Below the pieces are notes generated by a model. It was not told the origin of the DNA. It did not search any database and saw nothing but the letters and a program-made list of their open reading frames with translations. The position numbers were made by a program, and so were the translations under genes. Below are positions 8,063 to 16,095 of a DNA stretch of 64,000 bases, one piece after another. Numbering within the stretch: the first letter of the stretch is position 1; each line of letters opens with the position of its first letter. Source of the stretch: Tepidisphaera sp. (GTDB lineage Bacteria > Planctomycetota > Phycisphaerae > Phycisphaerales > UBA1924); NCBI GenBank assembly GCA_016124375.1, contig WGNV01000002.1, positions 372,001 through 436,000 on the forward strand, given 5' to 3'.

Positions 8063-9061
8063 TCAGTCCTCGTCATCCAGGCGTTGCACGCCCTTGAGGA
8101 CGGTGGGTGAGATGCCGCCGGGAAGAGACGAGGGGTTGTCGCTCGCCTGTGCCTCGGAGGCGTCGGCCGACTCATCGATTCGAACCTTGGCGGCGGTCAT
8201 CTGTTCGTTCAGGCGGGTCAAGACCTCGTCCACGATCTGACGCACCCGTTCGCGGCTCAGGTTGAGCGTGTCGGAGATCTGCTTCAGGGTCAGGGGCTCG
8301 GCGCCGTCCAACCCGAAACGCATCCGCAGCACGCGGGCCTCGCGATCGTCGATCTTGTCGAGCAGTCGCTTGAGGGTGTCCAGCTCCTCATCGCGCAGGT
8401 AGCTTTCTTCCGGCGAGGCGCCATTCTGGTCGACCACCGCGTTCAGCGTGTTAATCTCGCTGCCGTCGATCTGGGAGACCACCTTGGGCTGCTGCTGGGT
8501 CTGGAAGGCCTTGACGGCGCGGCGGATGATCCGAACCTTCCGCAGGGGCAGGTCCATCGCCTTGGCGAGGTCTTGCATGGAAGGGCTGTGGCCCATCTCC
8601 GCTTCCAGGCGGCGATACGCGATCTTCCACTTGGCGATCAGTTCAACCATGTACGCCGGGACGTGCACCGGGCGGCCGACGTTCATCAGCGCCCGCTTCA
8701 TGGCCTGCTTGATCCACCAGGAGGCGTAGGTGCTGAACCGGGCGCCCTGGGCGGGGTCGAACCCTTCGACCGCCCGCAGGAGGCCGATGTTTCCTTCTTC
8801 GATGAGGTCGGACATGGAGAGCCCGCGGCCGTTGTACTGCCGGGCAATGGCCACCACCAGGCGCAGATTGGCCCGGATCATGCGTTCGCGCGAGGCCGGG
8901 CAGTTATCGTTGATAATCCGCCAGGCGAGCATCTTTTCATCTTCGTGGGAGAGGAGCTCGGCGGTCTCGCTGATTTCACGCAGATACAGCGTCAGGTCCG
9001 ACTGGACCCCGCCGCGTGAACGTACCGTTCCTGAACTCGACGTAGAACGAACTTGACTCAC
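8063..9061 (-). CDS. RNA polymerase sigma-70 factor, RpoD/SigA type
   Basis: 332 aa from GTG 9061. Region 1.2 (DLTLYLREIS), region 2 (RANLRLVVAIARQY, DLIEEGNIGLLRAVEGFDP, FSTYASWWIKQAMKRAL), region 3 (GHSPSMQDLAKAMDL) and region 4 (RMRFGLDGAEPLTLKQISDTLNLSRERVRQIVDE) are all intact. There is no long region 1.1, so it could be either the primary sigma or a group 2 paralogue. The GTG is preferred because AAGGG lies 7 nt upstream; a TTG at 9109 would add 16 residues without a proper ribosome-binding site. Confidence 0.88.
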   Translation of the reverse strand: MSQVRSTSSSGTVRSRGGVQSDLTLYLREISETAELLSHEDEKMLAWRIINDNCPASRERMIRANLRLVVAIARQYNGRGLSMSDLIEEGNIGLLRAVEGFDPAQGARFSTYASWWIKQAMKRALMNVGRPVHVPAYMVELIAKWKIAYRRLEAEMGHSPSMQDLAKAMDLPLRKVRIIRRAVKAFQTQQQPKVVSQIDGSEINTLNAVVDQNGASPEESYLRDEELDTLKRLLDKIDDREARVLRMRFGLDGAEPLTLKQISDTLNLSRERVRQIVDEVLTRLNEQMTAAKVRIDESADASEAQASDNPSSLPGGISPTVLKGVQRLDDED

Positions 9062-9366
9062 GTCTCCACCCTTCCCGGCGAGAACCGCCGAACCACTTGC
9101 GTCCCTCAAGGACGAACGCCGTGGCTTCCCCAGGAACCTATCCGTTCACTCCGGCCCTGGTGTTCCATCGACTTTGGGGGTGGGGGCCATGAGGCCCCGT
9201 CTCTCTGCAACCCTCCACACTTGAATGTGTCACAGAATCCGCAAAATACCAGGAAAGTTCGGAAAAAATCTTCTGATCCCACCTATCTTGCTTCAAATTC
9301 TCGGTTTACGCTGGTCTTGCCCGATCCCTATAACCTTGTTTTAGCCCGACTGACACCAAACAGACC
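9062..9366. other. Intergenic region between divergent sigma factor and UVR-motif genes
   Basis: 305 nt without a credible gene. It holds a perfect 6-bp GC hairpin (GGGGCC/GGCCCC, 9185-9200) that would lie in the sigma factor's 5' leader. An AT-richer stretch (about 9220-9345) carries the candidate promoter of the rightward gene. Confidence 0.6.
9305..9334 (+). promoter_or_regulatory. Candidate sigma-70 promoter for UVR-motif gene
   Basis: TTTACG (9305-9310) and TATAAC (9329-9334) with an 18-nt spacer in an AT-rich stretch, 33 nt before the ATG at 9367. Confidence 0.4.
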
Positions 9367-10146
9367 ATGAATCCCGACATCTCCGCCATCCTATCCGCGT
9401 GGCCCTTTGAGCCTGGACAGTTGACATGTCGAATGTTTACCGGACTTGACGGGGAGGCCCGCATTCAAGTTCGGCTGGATCTCGGACTCTTGCAGATGCA
9501 CGCGGATGGTCGCCCAGACGGGGAACGTCCGTTCGGCTTCGGCTCGTACCTCGAGTACTTCGAAGACCAGTTGGAGTCGGTCGCGGACCAGAAGCCGCTG
9601 GGGGCGGAGATCGACGACGACAGCGAGCCTCTGAAGACGGCGCTGACGCCTGAGGACTGCCGCGTGCTGCGGGATGAGGCGGAGATGTTCTACCGGCGGT
9701 ATGTGGCGCTGCTGGTGCTGGAAGAGTTTGACCGGGTGGTGCGCGACACGACCCGCAACCTGCGGGTGCTGGACCTGTGCCAGAAGTTCGCGCAGAGCGA
9801 CGACGATCGCGTGGCCCTCGAGCAGTATCGCCCGTACATCCTGATGGTGCGCACGCGGGCGCTGGCCAGCCAGGCGCTGAAGGACAACGAGCCAAAGGCG
9901 GCGGTGCACGCGCTGGACGATGGCCTGGAGCAGATGAAGCGCCACTTTGCGGAGCACGGGGGGCCCCAGGCGTTTGAGAACTCGAACGAAGCCGCGGTGT
10001 TGCGGAACATGCGCGAGGCGCTCGTGCCCAAGCTGCCCATCAGCCAACGCAGTGAACTCAAGGCGCGGCTGGCGAAGGCGATTGCTGACGAAAACTACGA
10101 ACTGGCGGCGATCCTTCGCGATGAACTGAAGCAACTGAAGGATTGA
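9367..10146 (+). CDS. UvrB/UvrC-motif protein
   Basis: 259 aa. The last 35 residues (LKARLAKAIADENYELAAILRDELKQL) form a UVR motif, the helical hairpin that mediates protein contacts in UvrB, UvrC and McsA/ClpC adaptors. The N-terminal 200 residues are acidic and helical, with no nuclease or helicase motif, so this is not UvrB or UvrC itself. By analogy with McsA it may be an adaptor or regulator, but that is inference. It diverges from the sigma factor gene. Confidence 0.7.
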   Translation: MNPDISAILSAWPFEPGQLTCRMFTGLDGEARIQVRLDLGLLQMHADGRPDGERPFGFGSYLEYFEDQLESVADQKPLGAEIDDDSEPLKTALTPEDCRVLRDEAEMFYRRYVALLVLEEFDRVVRDTTRNLRVLDLCQKFAQSDDDRVALEQYRPYILMVRTRALASQALKDNEPKAAVHALDDGLEQMKRHFAEHGGPQAFENSNEAAVLRNMREALVPKLPISQRSELKARLAKAIADENYELAAILRDELKQLKD

Positions 10147-10329
10147 CAATCCGGCCTGCACCAGCACCGATCCCGCTTCGCACTGAAACTTTCGGAAGCC
10201 GTCTCCCTACAAAGACCATCAGTTGGTAAGGAGATCTGGCTCATCGAAGAAGTCTGGATTCAACCGCTGTCCAAGAGTTGGTGGCTGCCGCCAAAGCGGC
10301 TGCCGGGCCTCATCACGCTTCGCGGGCTG

Positions 10330-11241
10330 TTGGTGCCGGAACTGAACGGGCACACGTTCCCATGGCTGCGCATCAGGCTCAACGCCTACACGGGCAGCCA
10401 GAGCACTGGCCTGGGATTGGTTGACGATCAGGGCAGGCCAGTTTGCTGGAACGATCGTCAGGTGATGGTGCGGCCGCGGAACTCACCGAAGTGGTATTCG
10501 ACGGCGTGGCGGATGAAGAAGCGGGCATATGTGCGCGCTTTTCGCGACGGCACGCTCGATGTCACGGTTGATCGCCGCAAAATGCACTGGACTTCGTGGA
10601 TCCTCGGCAACCTGGGATTCGTGGTGCTGGGGCTGCTGCCGTTCATTCTGCTCGTTCGCGGCGACTTTCCGACATTCATCGTGTGCGAAGCGGGCGTGTG
10701 GGGGGCCTACTTCGCGCTCTCGACGCTGGGTTGGGTCACCGGACGCCGCAGACGCTCCACGCTGTGCACCAGCATGCGCCTCACCTCGGAGCGGATCGAA
10801 TGGACACCGGCCCGGGGCGATTCCCAATCTCGGCTGTGGAGCCAGACCTCTCGCAAAGAACTCGATCGACTCGCCATCTACGGCGGCGCGGACGGGTGGG
10901 TGGCATTCGCTGGCTGCCTTGACGCGGCGTTCGGCCGGCCCAAGGAGCTTGCCCGAGAGCCGAGGTCGAAAGTTCTGCTGCACCTGGCGACGCTCACGGT
11001 GTGGCCGTTGGTTTGGGTGCTTGGTCCCGTGCTGCTCGCGGCGTGGCTCTTCAACCCCTCGTTGATGGCCGTGTTCTCTGAAATGGGAGGTCGTGGACTC
11101 CTGGGTATCGCGATGTTCAGCATCATGATTCCGGTTTTGGCGGGCTTCTGCTTTGTACTCAACCCCGTCGACCGCTGGGAAAAGCGTCGAATCCGGCAGA
11201 AGCATCGCGAACGGCGCCGGGCCCGCAGGGCGATCGCGTAG
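10330..11241 (+). CDS. Membrane protein of unknown function, start uncertain
   Basis: 303 aa from the TTG at 10330. Two hydrophobic pairs are visible: WILGNLGFVVLGLLPFILLV plus the following segment, and PLVWVLGPVLLAAWLF plus GIAMFSIMIPVLAGFCFVL. They are separated by a soluble loop, and the tail is highly basic (RRIRQKHRERRRARR). The true N-terminus may lie upstream: the frame is open back to 10147, the translation still looks coding (EIWLIEEVWIQPLSKSWW), and AAGGAG at 10228-10233 is followed 9 nt later by ATC at 10243. No family is recognised. Confidence 0.6.
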   Translation: MVPELNGHTFPWLRIRLNAYTGSQSTGLGLVDDQGRPVCWNDRQVMVRPRNSPKWYSTAWRMKKRAYVRAFRDGTLDVTVDRRKMHWTSWILGNLGFVVLGLLPFILLVRGDFPTFIVCEAGVWGAYFALSTLGWVTGRRRRSTLCTSMRLTSERIEWTPARGDSQSRLWSQTSRKELDRLAIYGGADGWVAFAGCLDAAFGRPKELAREPRSKVLLHLATLTVWPLVWVLGPVLLAAWLFNPSLMAVFSEMGGRGLLGIAMFSIMIPVLAGFCFVLNPVDRWEKRRIRQKHRERRRARRAIA

Positions 11242-11313
11242 CCCCACGATGCGTGTCGGCTCTCGTGCGCAGCCGGACGTCCTTACTCCGCTGGCGCGGT
11301 ACGCTTCCCCCGC

Positions 11314-12693
11314 ATGGATGCATTCCACGGACAACGCGTCACGGTGATGGGGCTTGGTCGCTTCGGCGGGGGCGTGGGCGTCACGCGCTGGCTGGCGGCA
11401 CGCGGAGCGAAGGTGCTCGTGACCGACATTGAGCCCGCGGGCAAGCTGCAGGCCTCGATCGAGGCCATACAGCCCTTAGTCGACGCCGGGCAGGTGACGC
11501 TGCGCCTGGGCGAGCATCGTGTGGAGGACTTCACTGGGTGCGACGTGGTGGTGGCGAACCCCGCGGTGCCGCGGCCTTGGGAGAATGTGTATTTGCAAGC
11601 CGCGGAGAAGGCGGGGGCGAAGATCACCACCGAGATCGGGCTGTCGGTGTCGCGGCTGGACCCTTCGCGCCTGGTGTGCATCACCGGCAGCGCGGGCAAG
11701 AGCACGACCTCGGCGCTGATCGCGCACATCCTCCAGCGTGCGGGCGAGCGCGTGAGGCTCGGGGGGAATATCGGCGGGTCGCTGCTGGAGACGGGGAGTG
11801 CGGAGGAAGCGGAAGGGCGGGTAGGCACAGGCGGGACGCCTGTGCCACGAGGTGGGGAAGGGAAAACAGCGAGCCCGTGGACGGTGCTGGAACTGTCGAG
11901 TTTTCAGTTGTACTGGCTCGGGCGCGAGATGGGCGGGCCCAAGCCCCGGGTCGCGTGCGTCACCAACATCGCGGACAATCATCTGGATTGGCACGTGACG
12001 TTTGAGCATTACGTGCAGAGCAAGCAGGTGATTTTGGCGGGTCAGGCGCTGGGCTCGCACGCGGTGCTGGGCGAGAACGTGCGCGAGTGGGCGACGGCGC
12101 CGGGCGTGACGCGGCGGGTCATCGCGGCGGATGCGAAGGTTGGCACGCTCGCGATCCCGGGCAGTCACAACCAGCGGAACGCGGCCATGGCGTGTGCGGC
12201 GGTTGCGGCGCTGGGCGTGTCGGGGCTCAGTGAGTCGAAAGCGGCGGCGCTGGCGGCTGACTACCCCGGCCTCCCCCACCGCCTGCAACTGGTCGCCCGA
12301 GTGCGGGGCGTGGCGTGCTACAACGACAGCAAGGCGACGACGCCCGAGGCCACACTGCTGGCGGTGCGGGCCCTGCACGAGAGCGGCGTGCGCGTGCATC
12401 TCATCGCAGGGGGCTACGACAAGCACGCGGATCTGTCGTCCGTGGCGGCGCTCGCGCGCGAGGGCGTGAGGCTGTACACGATAGGGGCGACCGGGCCGGT
12501 GATCGCCGCGAGCGCGGGGGGCAAGGCCACCGAGTGCGGCACGCTGGAGGTGGCGGTGCGGGCGGCGGTGAACGCCGCGCGCGAGGGCGAGGCGCTGCTG
12601 CTCAGCCCGGCGTGCGCGTCGTGGGATCAGTTCAGCAACTACGAGGAGCGGGGCGAGCAATTCGCGGCACTCGTGCGGGGGCACGGCGCATGA
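11314..12693 (+). CDS. murD: UDP-N-acetylmuramoyl-L-alanine--D-glutamate ligase
   Basis: 459 aa. The N-terminal UDP-binding domain begins VTVMGLGRFGGG. The ATP loop ITGSAGKSTT follows at residues 123-132, then NIADNHLDWH (central domain), PGSHNQRNAAMA, and the C-terminal Mur ligase segment VACYNDSKATTPEA. MurD adds D-glutamate to UDP-MurNAc-L-Ala in cytoplasmic peptidoglycan synthesis. A segment at 160-188 after the NIGGSLLE strand is not part of the family and contains GTGGTPVPR encoded by a palindrome (see findings). The stop overlaps the next gene's start (ATGA), so the two are translationally coupled. No other mur/fts genes are nearby. Confidence 0.93.
   Translation: MDAFHGQRVTVMGLGRFGGGVGVTRWLAARGAKVLVTDIEPAGKLQASIEAIQPLVDAGQVTLRLGEHRVEDFTGCDVVVANPAVPRPWENVYLQAAEKAGAKITTEIGLSVSRLDPSRLVCITGSAGKSTTSALIAHILQRAGERVRLGGNIGGSLLETGSAEEAEGRVGTGGTPVPRGGEGKTASPWTVLELSSFQLYWLGREMGGPKPRVACVTNIADNHLDWHVTFEHYVQSKQVILAGQALGSHAVLGENVREWATAPGVTRRVIAADAKVGTLAIPGSHNQRNAAMACAAVAALGVSGLSESKAAALAADYPGLPHRLQLVARVRGVACYNDSKATTPEATLLAVRALHESGVRVHLIAGGYDKHADLSSVAALAREGVRLYTIGATGPVIAASAGGKATECGTLEVAVRAAVNAAREGEALLLSPACASWDQFSNYEERGEQFAALVRGHGA
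11824..11846 (+). repeat. In-frame palindromic repeat inside murD
   Basis: Perfect 10-bp arms GGCACAGGCG and CGCCTGTGCC around a GGA loop. In frame it encodes GTGGTPVP (murD residues 171-178). A near-identical copy lies in the next gene at 12816-12838. Confidence 0.9.
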
Positions 12694-13538
12694 ACGGACC
12701 AAGATGGATGATCGCGGCGTGGGCGCTGGCGGCGAGCGCGGGGGTGCTGGTCGTTGCGGGGTGCGCGAGCGAGAAGCCGCCGGCTGTTACGAAGAACGCA
12801 GAAGTAGAAAGGAAAGGAACAGGCGGGACGCCTGTGCCACGAGCACGGGTGGAAGAAGAGATGCAGGCGCACCACTCGGAGAGTGGTGCCACCCAAGAAG
12901 CCGCGCCGGTCAACCTGCGGGAAGTCTTCCCGCACGTACAGCTCGATGCCAAGGCGGGCGTTATCGAGCTCGACGCGACGGTGTCGATCGAAGCGCACGA
13001 TCCGAAGCATCCCGACGTGTACCTCGAAACGCTGGTGTGCATTCCCGACAGCAAGGAGTACGAGTCGCTGCTCGTGACGAAGGCCAAGCCGAGTCACGTG
13101 CACGCGGCGTTGCTGCTGCTCGGGCTCAGCCCCGGGCAGCCGGGTGCCTGGGTGTGGGAGGGGGAGCACGTGCGGGGTGTGGCGCCCAGAGGCCCGGGGC
13201 TGCGGGTGCGGTTCGTCGTCGGCGGGAAGGAGTTCGCGCCGGGCGCGTGGGTGCGCGACCGAAAGACGGGAACGCTGATGGCAGATTCGCCCGGGGGCGA
13301 TTCATTCGTGTTCGCGGGTTCGATCATGACCGGCGCCGCCGGACGCGAGCATTACAAGGCCGACGTTGAAGGGTGCCTGGTCGGCCTGACCACGTTCGGT
13401 TCAGAGACGATCGCCTGGACGCAGATGTCCAACCCCGAGTCGGCGGCCGAGGAGCCCCACTGGGTGGCAGACCCCTCGATGCCCAACTTCGGCGACCCGG
13501 TGATCGTGCGGATATCTCGCCCGGGCGCGGGGGAATAG
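12690..13538 (+). CDS. YdjY-domain lipoprotein
   Basis: 282 aa. A signal peptide with lipobox VAGC (Cys25) predicts an outer- or inner-membrane lipoprotein. The region from about 78 to 190 (VQLDAKAGVIELDATVS, LETLVCIPDSKEYESLLVT, HAALLLLGLSPG) matches the YdjY-like domain common in planctomycetes, whose function is unknown. Between the lipobox and this domain the protein holds GTGGTPVPR (43-51) and HHSESGAT (61-68), each encoded by a DNA palindrome. It overlaps the murD stop by 4 nt and converges with the HtrA gene 5 nt away. Confidence 0.75.
   Translation: MNGPRWMIAAWALAASAGVLVVAGCASEKPPAVTKNAEVERKGTGGTPVPRARVEEEMQAHHSESGATQEAAPVNLREVFPHVQLDAKAGVIELDATVSIEAHDPKHPDVYLETLVCIPDSKEYESLLVTKAKPSHVHAALLLLGLSPGQPGAWVWEGEHVRGVAPRGPGLRVRFVVGGKEFAPGAWVRDRKTGTLMADSPGGDSFVFAGSIMTGAAGREHYKADVEGCLVGLTTFGSETIAWTQMSNPESAAEEPHWVADPSMPNFGDPVIVRISRPGAGE
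12816..12838 (+). repeat. Second copy of the GTGGTPVP palindrome
   Basis: Arms GGAACAGGCG and CGCCTGTGCC with a GGA loop, one mismatch from the murD copy. Read in the same frame, it encodes GTGGTPVP in the YdjY lipoprotein. Confidence 0.9.
12869..12889 (+). repeat. Different palindrome with the same GGA loop
   Basis: Perfect 9-bp arms GCACCACTC and GAGTGGTGC around GGA, coding for HHSESGA within the lipoprotein linker, 30 nt after the previous palindrome. Confidence 0.85.
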
Positions 13539-13543
13539 GGCGA

Positions 13544-14953
13544 TCACTCTTGGGTGCGCAGTTCCAGCTCGCGAGGGGTCTTGTTGTCGTCGCCCGGCAC
13601 GATGACCCCGACCCGCACGACCCGCCCGGTGAACAGGCCCCCATTCACCAGCTTGCGTGCGGCGTCGGTCGCGTCGGTGACGGGCTGACCGCCGACACTG
13701 ACGAGCTGCTGCCCGGCGGCGAGCCCCGCGATCGACGCCCCGGTATTGGGCACGGCAAACGCGACCATGGCCTTCATGTCGTTCTCGTCTCGCAACACCA
13801 GCCCGAACCCACTGCTGACCGCTTGCAGATACTGATCATCGACGATCTCGCGTGGCAGCGCTTCGAGCGTCGCGTCGAAGGTCTGCGGCGCACCATCGCG
13901 GAAGACCTTGAGCGACACTTTGGCGCCGGCCCGCTTGGAGGCGATGAGGGCACGAAGCGTCTCGCCGCTGGTGACTTGCTGATCGTCGATCGCCGCGATG
14001 ATGTCGCCGGCCTGCAGCCCGGCCTTCTCCGCCGGCCCGCCCGAGGTCACGTCTCCGATGCGCACGCCCGGCGGCTGCCCCGCGCCGGTGGGCACACCCT
14101 CGCGGCCCGCGAAGCGAATGCCCAGGTACCCGCTCTCGATCGGCCCGCCCTCGATGAGCTGCGGCACGCGATCCTCGATGATCCCCAGCGGAATGGCGAA
14201 GGAGATGCCCGCTGACTGGCCCTGCGACGAGCCCTGCGTGTTCTCGGCGGTCGCGATCGCAACGACCATGCCCACCAGTCGCCCGTGGATGTCGACCAGC
14301 GGTCCGCCGGAGTTGCCCGGGTTGACTGCCGCGTCGGTCTGGATGAAGTTCGAAAATCCGGCGAAGCCCATGGCGGTGCGGGCGGTGCGCCCGAGCCCCG
14401 AGACGATGCCCTGAGACATGCTGAACTTGAACTCGAACGGAGAGCCAAACGCGAAGACGCGATCGCCCTTGGCGACGCGCTGACCGGTCGCGCGGCGGAT
14501 CGGGATCAGCGGCACATCTGGGTCGACGTGGATCACCGCGACATCGGTCGCGGGATCGAGCCCGACCAGCGAGGCGTGCAGCACGCGGCCATCTGAAAAC
14601 TGGGCGAGGATGGTCTTGGCGCCCGCGACGACGTGGGCGTTGGTGACGATGTGCCCCTGGTCGTCGTAGACCCAGCCCGAGCCGCTGGCGGAGCGGAAGG
14701 GCGCGTCGTGTCCGAGGTCGCCGACAACCGCGAGGTGCACCACGCTGGGCTCGGTGGACAGGGCCACCGCTCGAACCGCCTTGTTGAGACGATCCAGAAT
14801 GTCGTCAGAATCCAGGGTTTGCTGGGCAAGCCGCACGTTGGCGCGGGTCTCTTCCACGCTCAGGCGGCGAACCGCCTGCGGCGCGACCACGAGCACCAGC
14901 GCCACGCACAGGAGCACCACAAAGGCCGGGCCGAACGACACGATTCGTCGCAT
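13544..14953 (-). CDS. HtrA/Deg-family serine protease with two PDZ domains
   Basis: 469 aa from the ATG at 14953, which gives an N-terminal membrane anchor (FVVLLCVALVLVVAP). The trypsin-like triad is H107 (TNAHVV), D137 (ATDVAV) and S215 (GNSGGP). PDZ1 covers about 280-365 (YLGIRFAG to LKVFRDGAP) and a second, weaker PDZ follows to the end. DegP/DegS-type proteases degrade or sense misfolded envelope proteins in the periplasm. A longer frame to 15010 adds a basic leader without a signal and is not favoured. panB follows 94 nt upstream on the same strand. Confidence 0.88.
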   Translation of the reverse strand: MRRIVSFGPAFVVLLCVALVLVVAPQAVRRLSVEETRANVRLAQQTLDSDDILDRLNKAVRAVALSTEPSVVHLAVVGDLGHDAPFRSASGSGWVYDDQGHIVTNAHVVAGAKTILAQFSDGRVLHASLVGLDPATDVAVIHVDPDVPLIPIRRATGQRVAKGDRVFAFGSPFEFKFSMSQGIVSGLGRTARTAMGFAGFSNFIQTDAAVNPGNSGGPLVDIHGRLVGMVVAIATAENTQGSSQGQSAGISFAIPLGIIEDRVPQLIEGGPIESGYLGIRFAGREGVPTGAGQPPGVRIGDVTSGGPAEKAGLQAGDIIAAIDDQQVTSGETLRALIASKRAGAKVSLKVFRDGAPQTFDATLEALPREIVDDQYLQAVSSGFGLVLRDENDMKAMVAFAVPNTGASIAGLAAGQQLVSVGGQPVTDATDAARKLVNGGLFTGRVVRVGVIVPGDDNKTPRELELRTQE

Positions 14954-15047
14954 GGATCGCTCGCACCTTCCCGCCGCACGTCTCGCGACTCTCTCCTCGC
15001 CACGGGCCACGCACCCGTCCGAAGGATTCCTCCCTGAGCACCACCCT

Positions 15048-15923
15048 CTATCGGCTCTCTCCGATTCGCGGGTGAGAAGGTTTCGGTTCGGGGGGCGAGA
15101 GAGATTCCGTCGCCGCGTCGAGCATTTTGTACCGCTGCCCGCCGATCCGTCGCTCCGCCACCCGCTTCACCCACTCTGCTCCTGCTTGGCGGATAGCCTC
15201 GCCCAGTTTCGCCACGGGCTCGGCAAATCGGGGGGCAACGTCCGACATCCCCACCAGATCCTGAAGCACCAGCACCTGTCCGTGACAGTCGGTGCCCGCC
15301 CCGATGCCGATCAGTGGCACGGTCGTTGCCGCCATGATGTCCCGGGTCACCTCGTCCGGCACCGCCTCCACGAGCAGCATCACCGCCCCCGCCGCCTCGA
15401 GGGCGACGGCGTCATCCACCACGCGTTTGGCCTGGGCGCGGGTGCGCCCGGCGCTTGAATAGCCGCCCGTCATTGCTACCGATTGGGGCTTGCTGCCCAC
15501 GTGTCCGCACACCGGGATGCCCGCCCGGGCCAACTGCCTGACGAGCGGCGCGAAGGACGCGTCAAGCTCGAGCTTGACGATGTCGGCGAGGCCTTCGGTG
15601 AGATATCGCCCGGCATTGCGGATCGCTTCGGCCTCGTTGACTTGATAGCTCATGAACGGCATGTCGCCCATGATGACCGTGTTCGGGGCGCCACGCTTCA
15701 CGCCCGCCGTCAGCGCCAGCGACACTTCCAGGGGCATGTCGATGGTGCGGCTGAACCCAAGGGTCATCTCTGCCGCCGTGTCGCCGACCAGCAGCACATG
15801 GACACCCGCCCGCTCCAGCCAGCGGGCGGTGGTGGCGTCATAACACGTGAGGCACGCGAAAGGCTCACCCGACGCCGCCATACGGCGAAGCGTGCGAATC
15901 GTCACCGGCTCGCGAGTGGTCAT
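15048..15923 (-). CDS. panB: 3-methyl-2-oxobutanoate hydroxymethyltransferase
   Basis: 291 aa, a little longer than usual because of a tail after KMLDAATE. Family signatures are present: LTCYDATTARWLERAGV, LVGDTAAEM, VIMGDMPFMSY, VKLELD, GIPVCGHVGSKPQS and IGIGAGTDCHGQVLVLQD. It makes ketopantoate from 2-oxoisovalerate and methylene-tetrahydrofolate, the first step toward pantothenate and CoA. No panC neighbours it. No Shine-Dalgarno sequence is evident upstream. Confidence 0.93.
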   Translation of the reverse strand: MTTREPVTIRTLRRMAASGEPFACLTCYDATTARWLERAGVHVLLVGDTAAEMTLGFSRTIDMPLEVSLALTAGVKRGAPNTVIMGDMPFMSYQVNEAEAIRNAGRYLTEGLADIVKLELDASFAPLVRQLARAGIPVCGHVGSKPQSVAMTGGYSSAGRTRAQAKRVVDDAVALEAAGAVMLLVEAVPDEVTRDIMAATTVPLIGIGAGTDCHGQVLVLQDLVGMSDVAPRFAEPVAKLGEAIRQAGAEWVKRVAERRIGGQRYKMLDAATESLSPPEPKPSHPRIGESR

Positions 15924-16095
15924 AGGGAGAGCGTATGGATGGGTTCGAGACGGAGGCGAGGGCCGAGAAAAACGCTACCGATCCGTCGGGGCCTGGTCCT
16001 TTCCGCCCTTGCCCGCCCGCGACCTTCGTCTTTGGGGAACTCTGGAACTTCAGAGCTTCGGCGCTCCGGAACTGTGCTTTTCGCGGCGTTTCTCT

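Noticed and set aside
7918-8175. 86-residue N-terminal extension of the secreted protein at 6313
   Set aside because: It would cover the sigma factor's terminator and 3' end, and would bury the signal peptide.
16016-16080. Possible further REPIN-like relic (CTGGAACTTC...CTCCGGAACTG)
   Set aside because: Words resemble the unit but the arms do not pair as a unit, so it was not counted as a copy.
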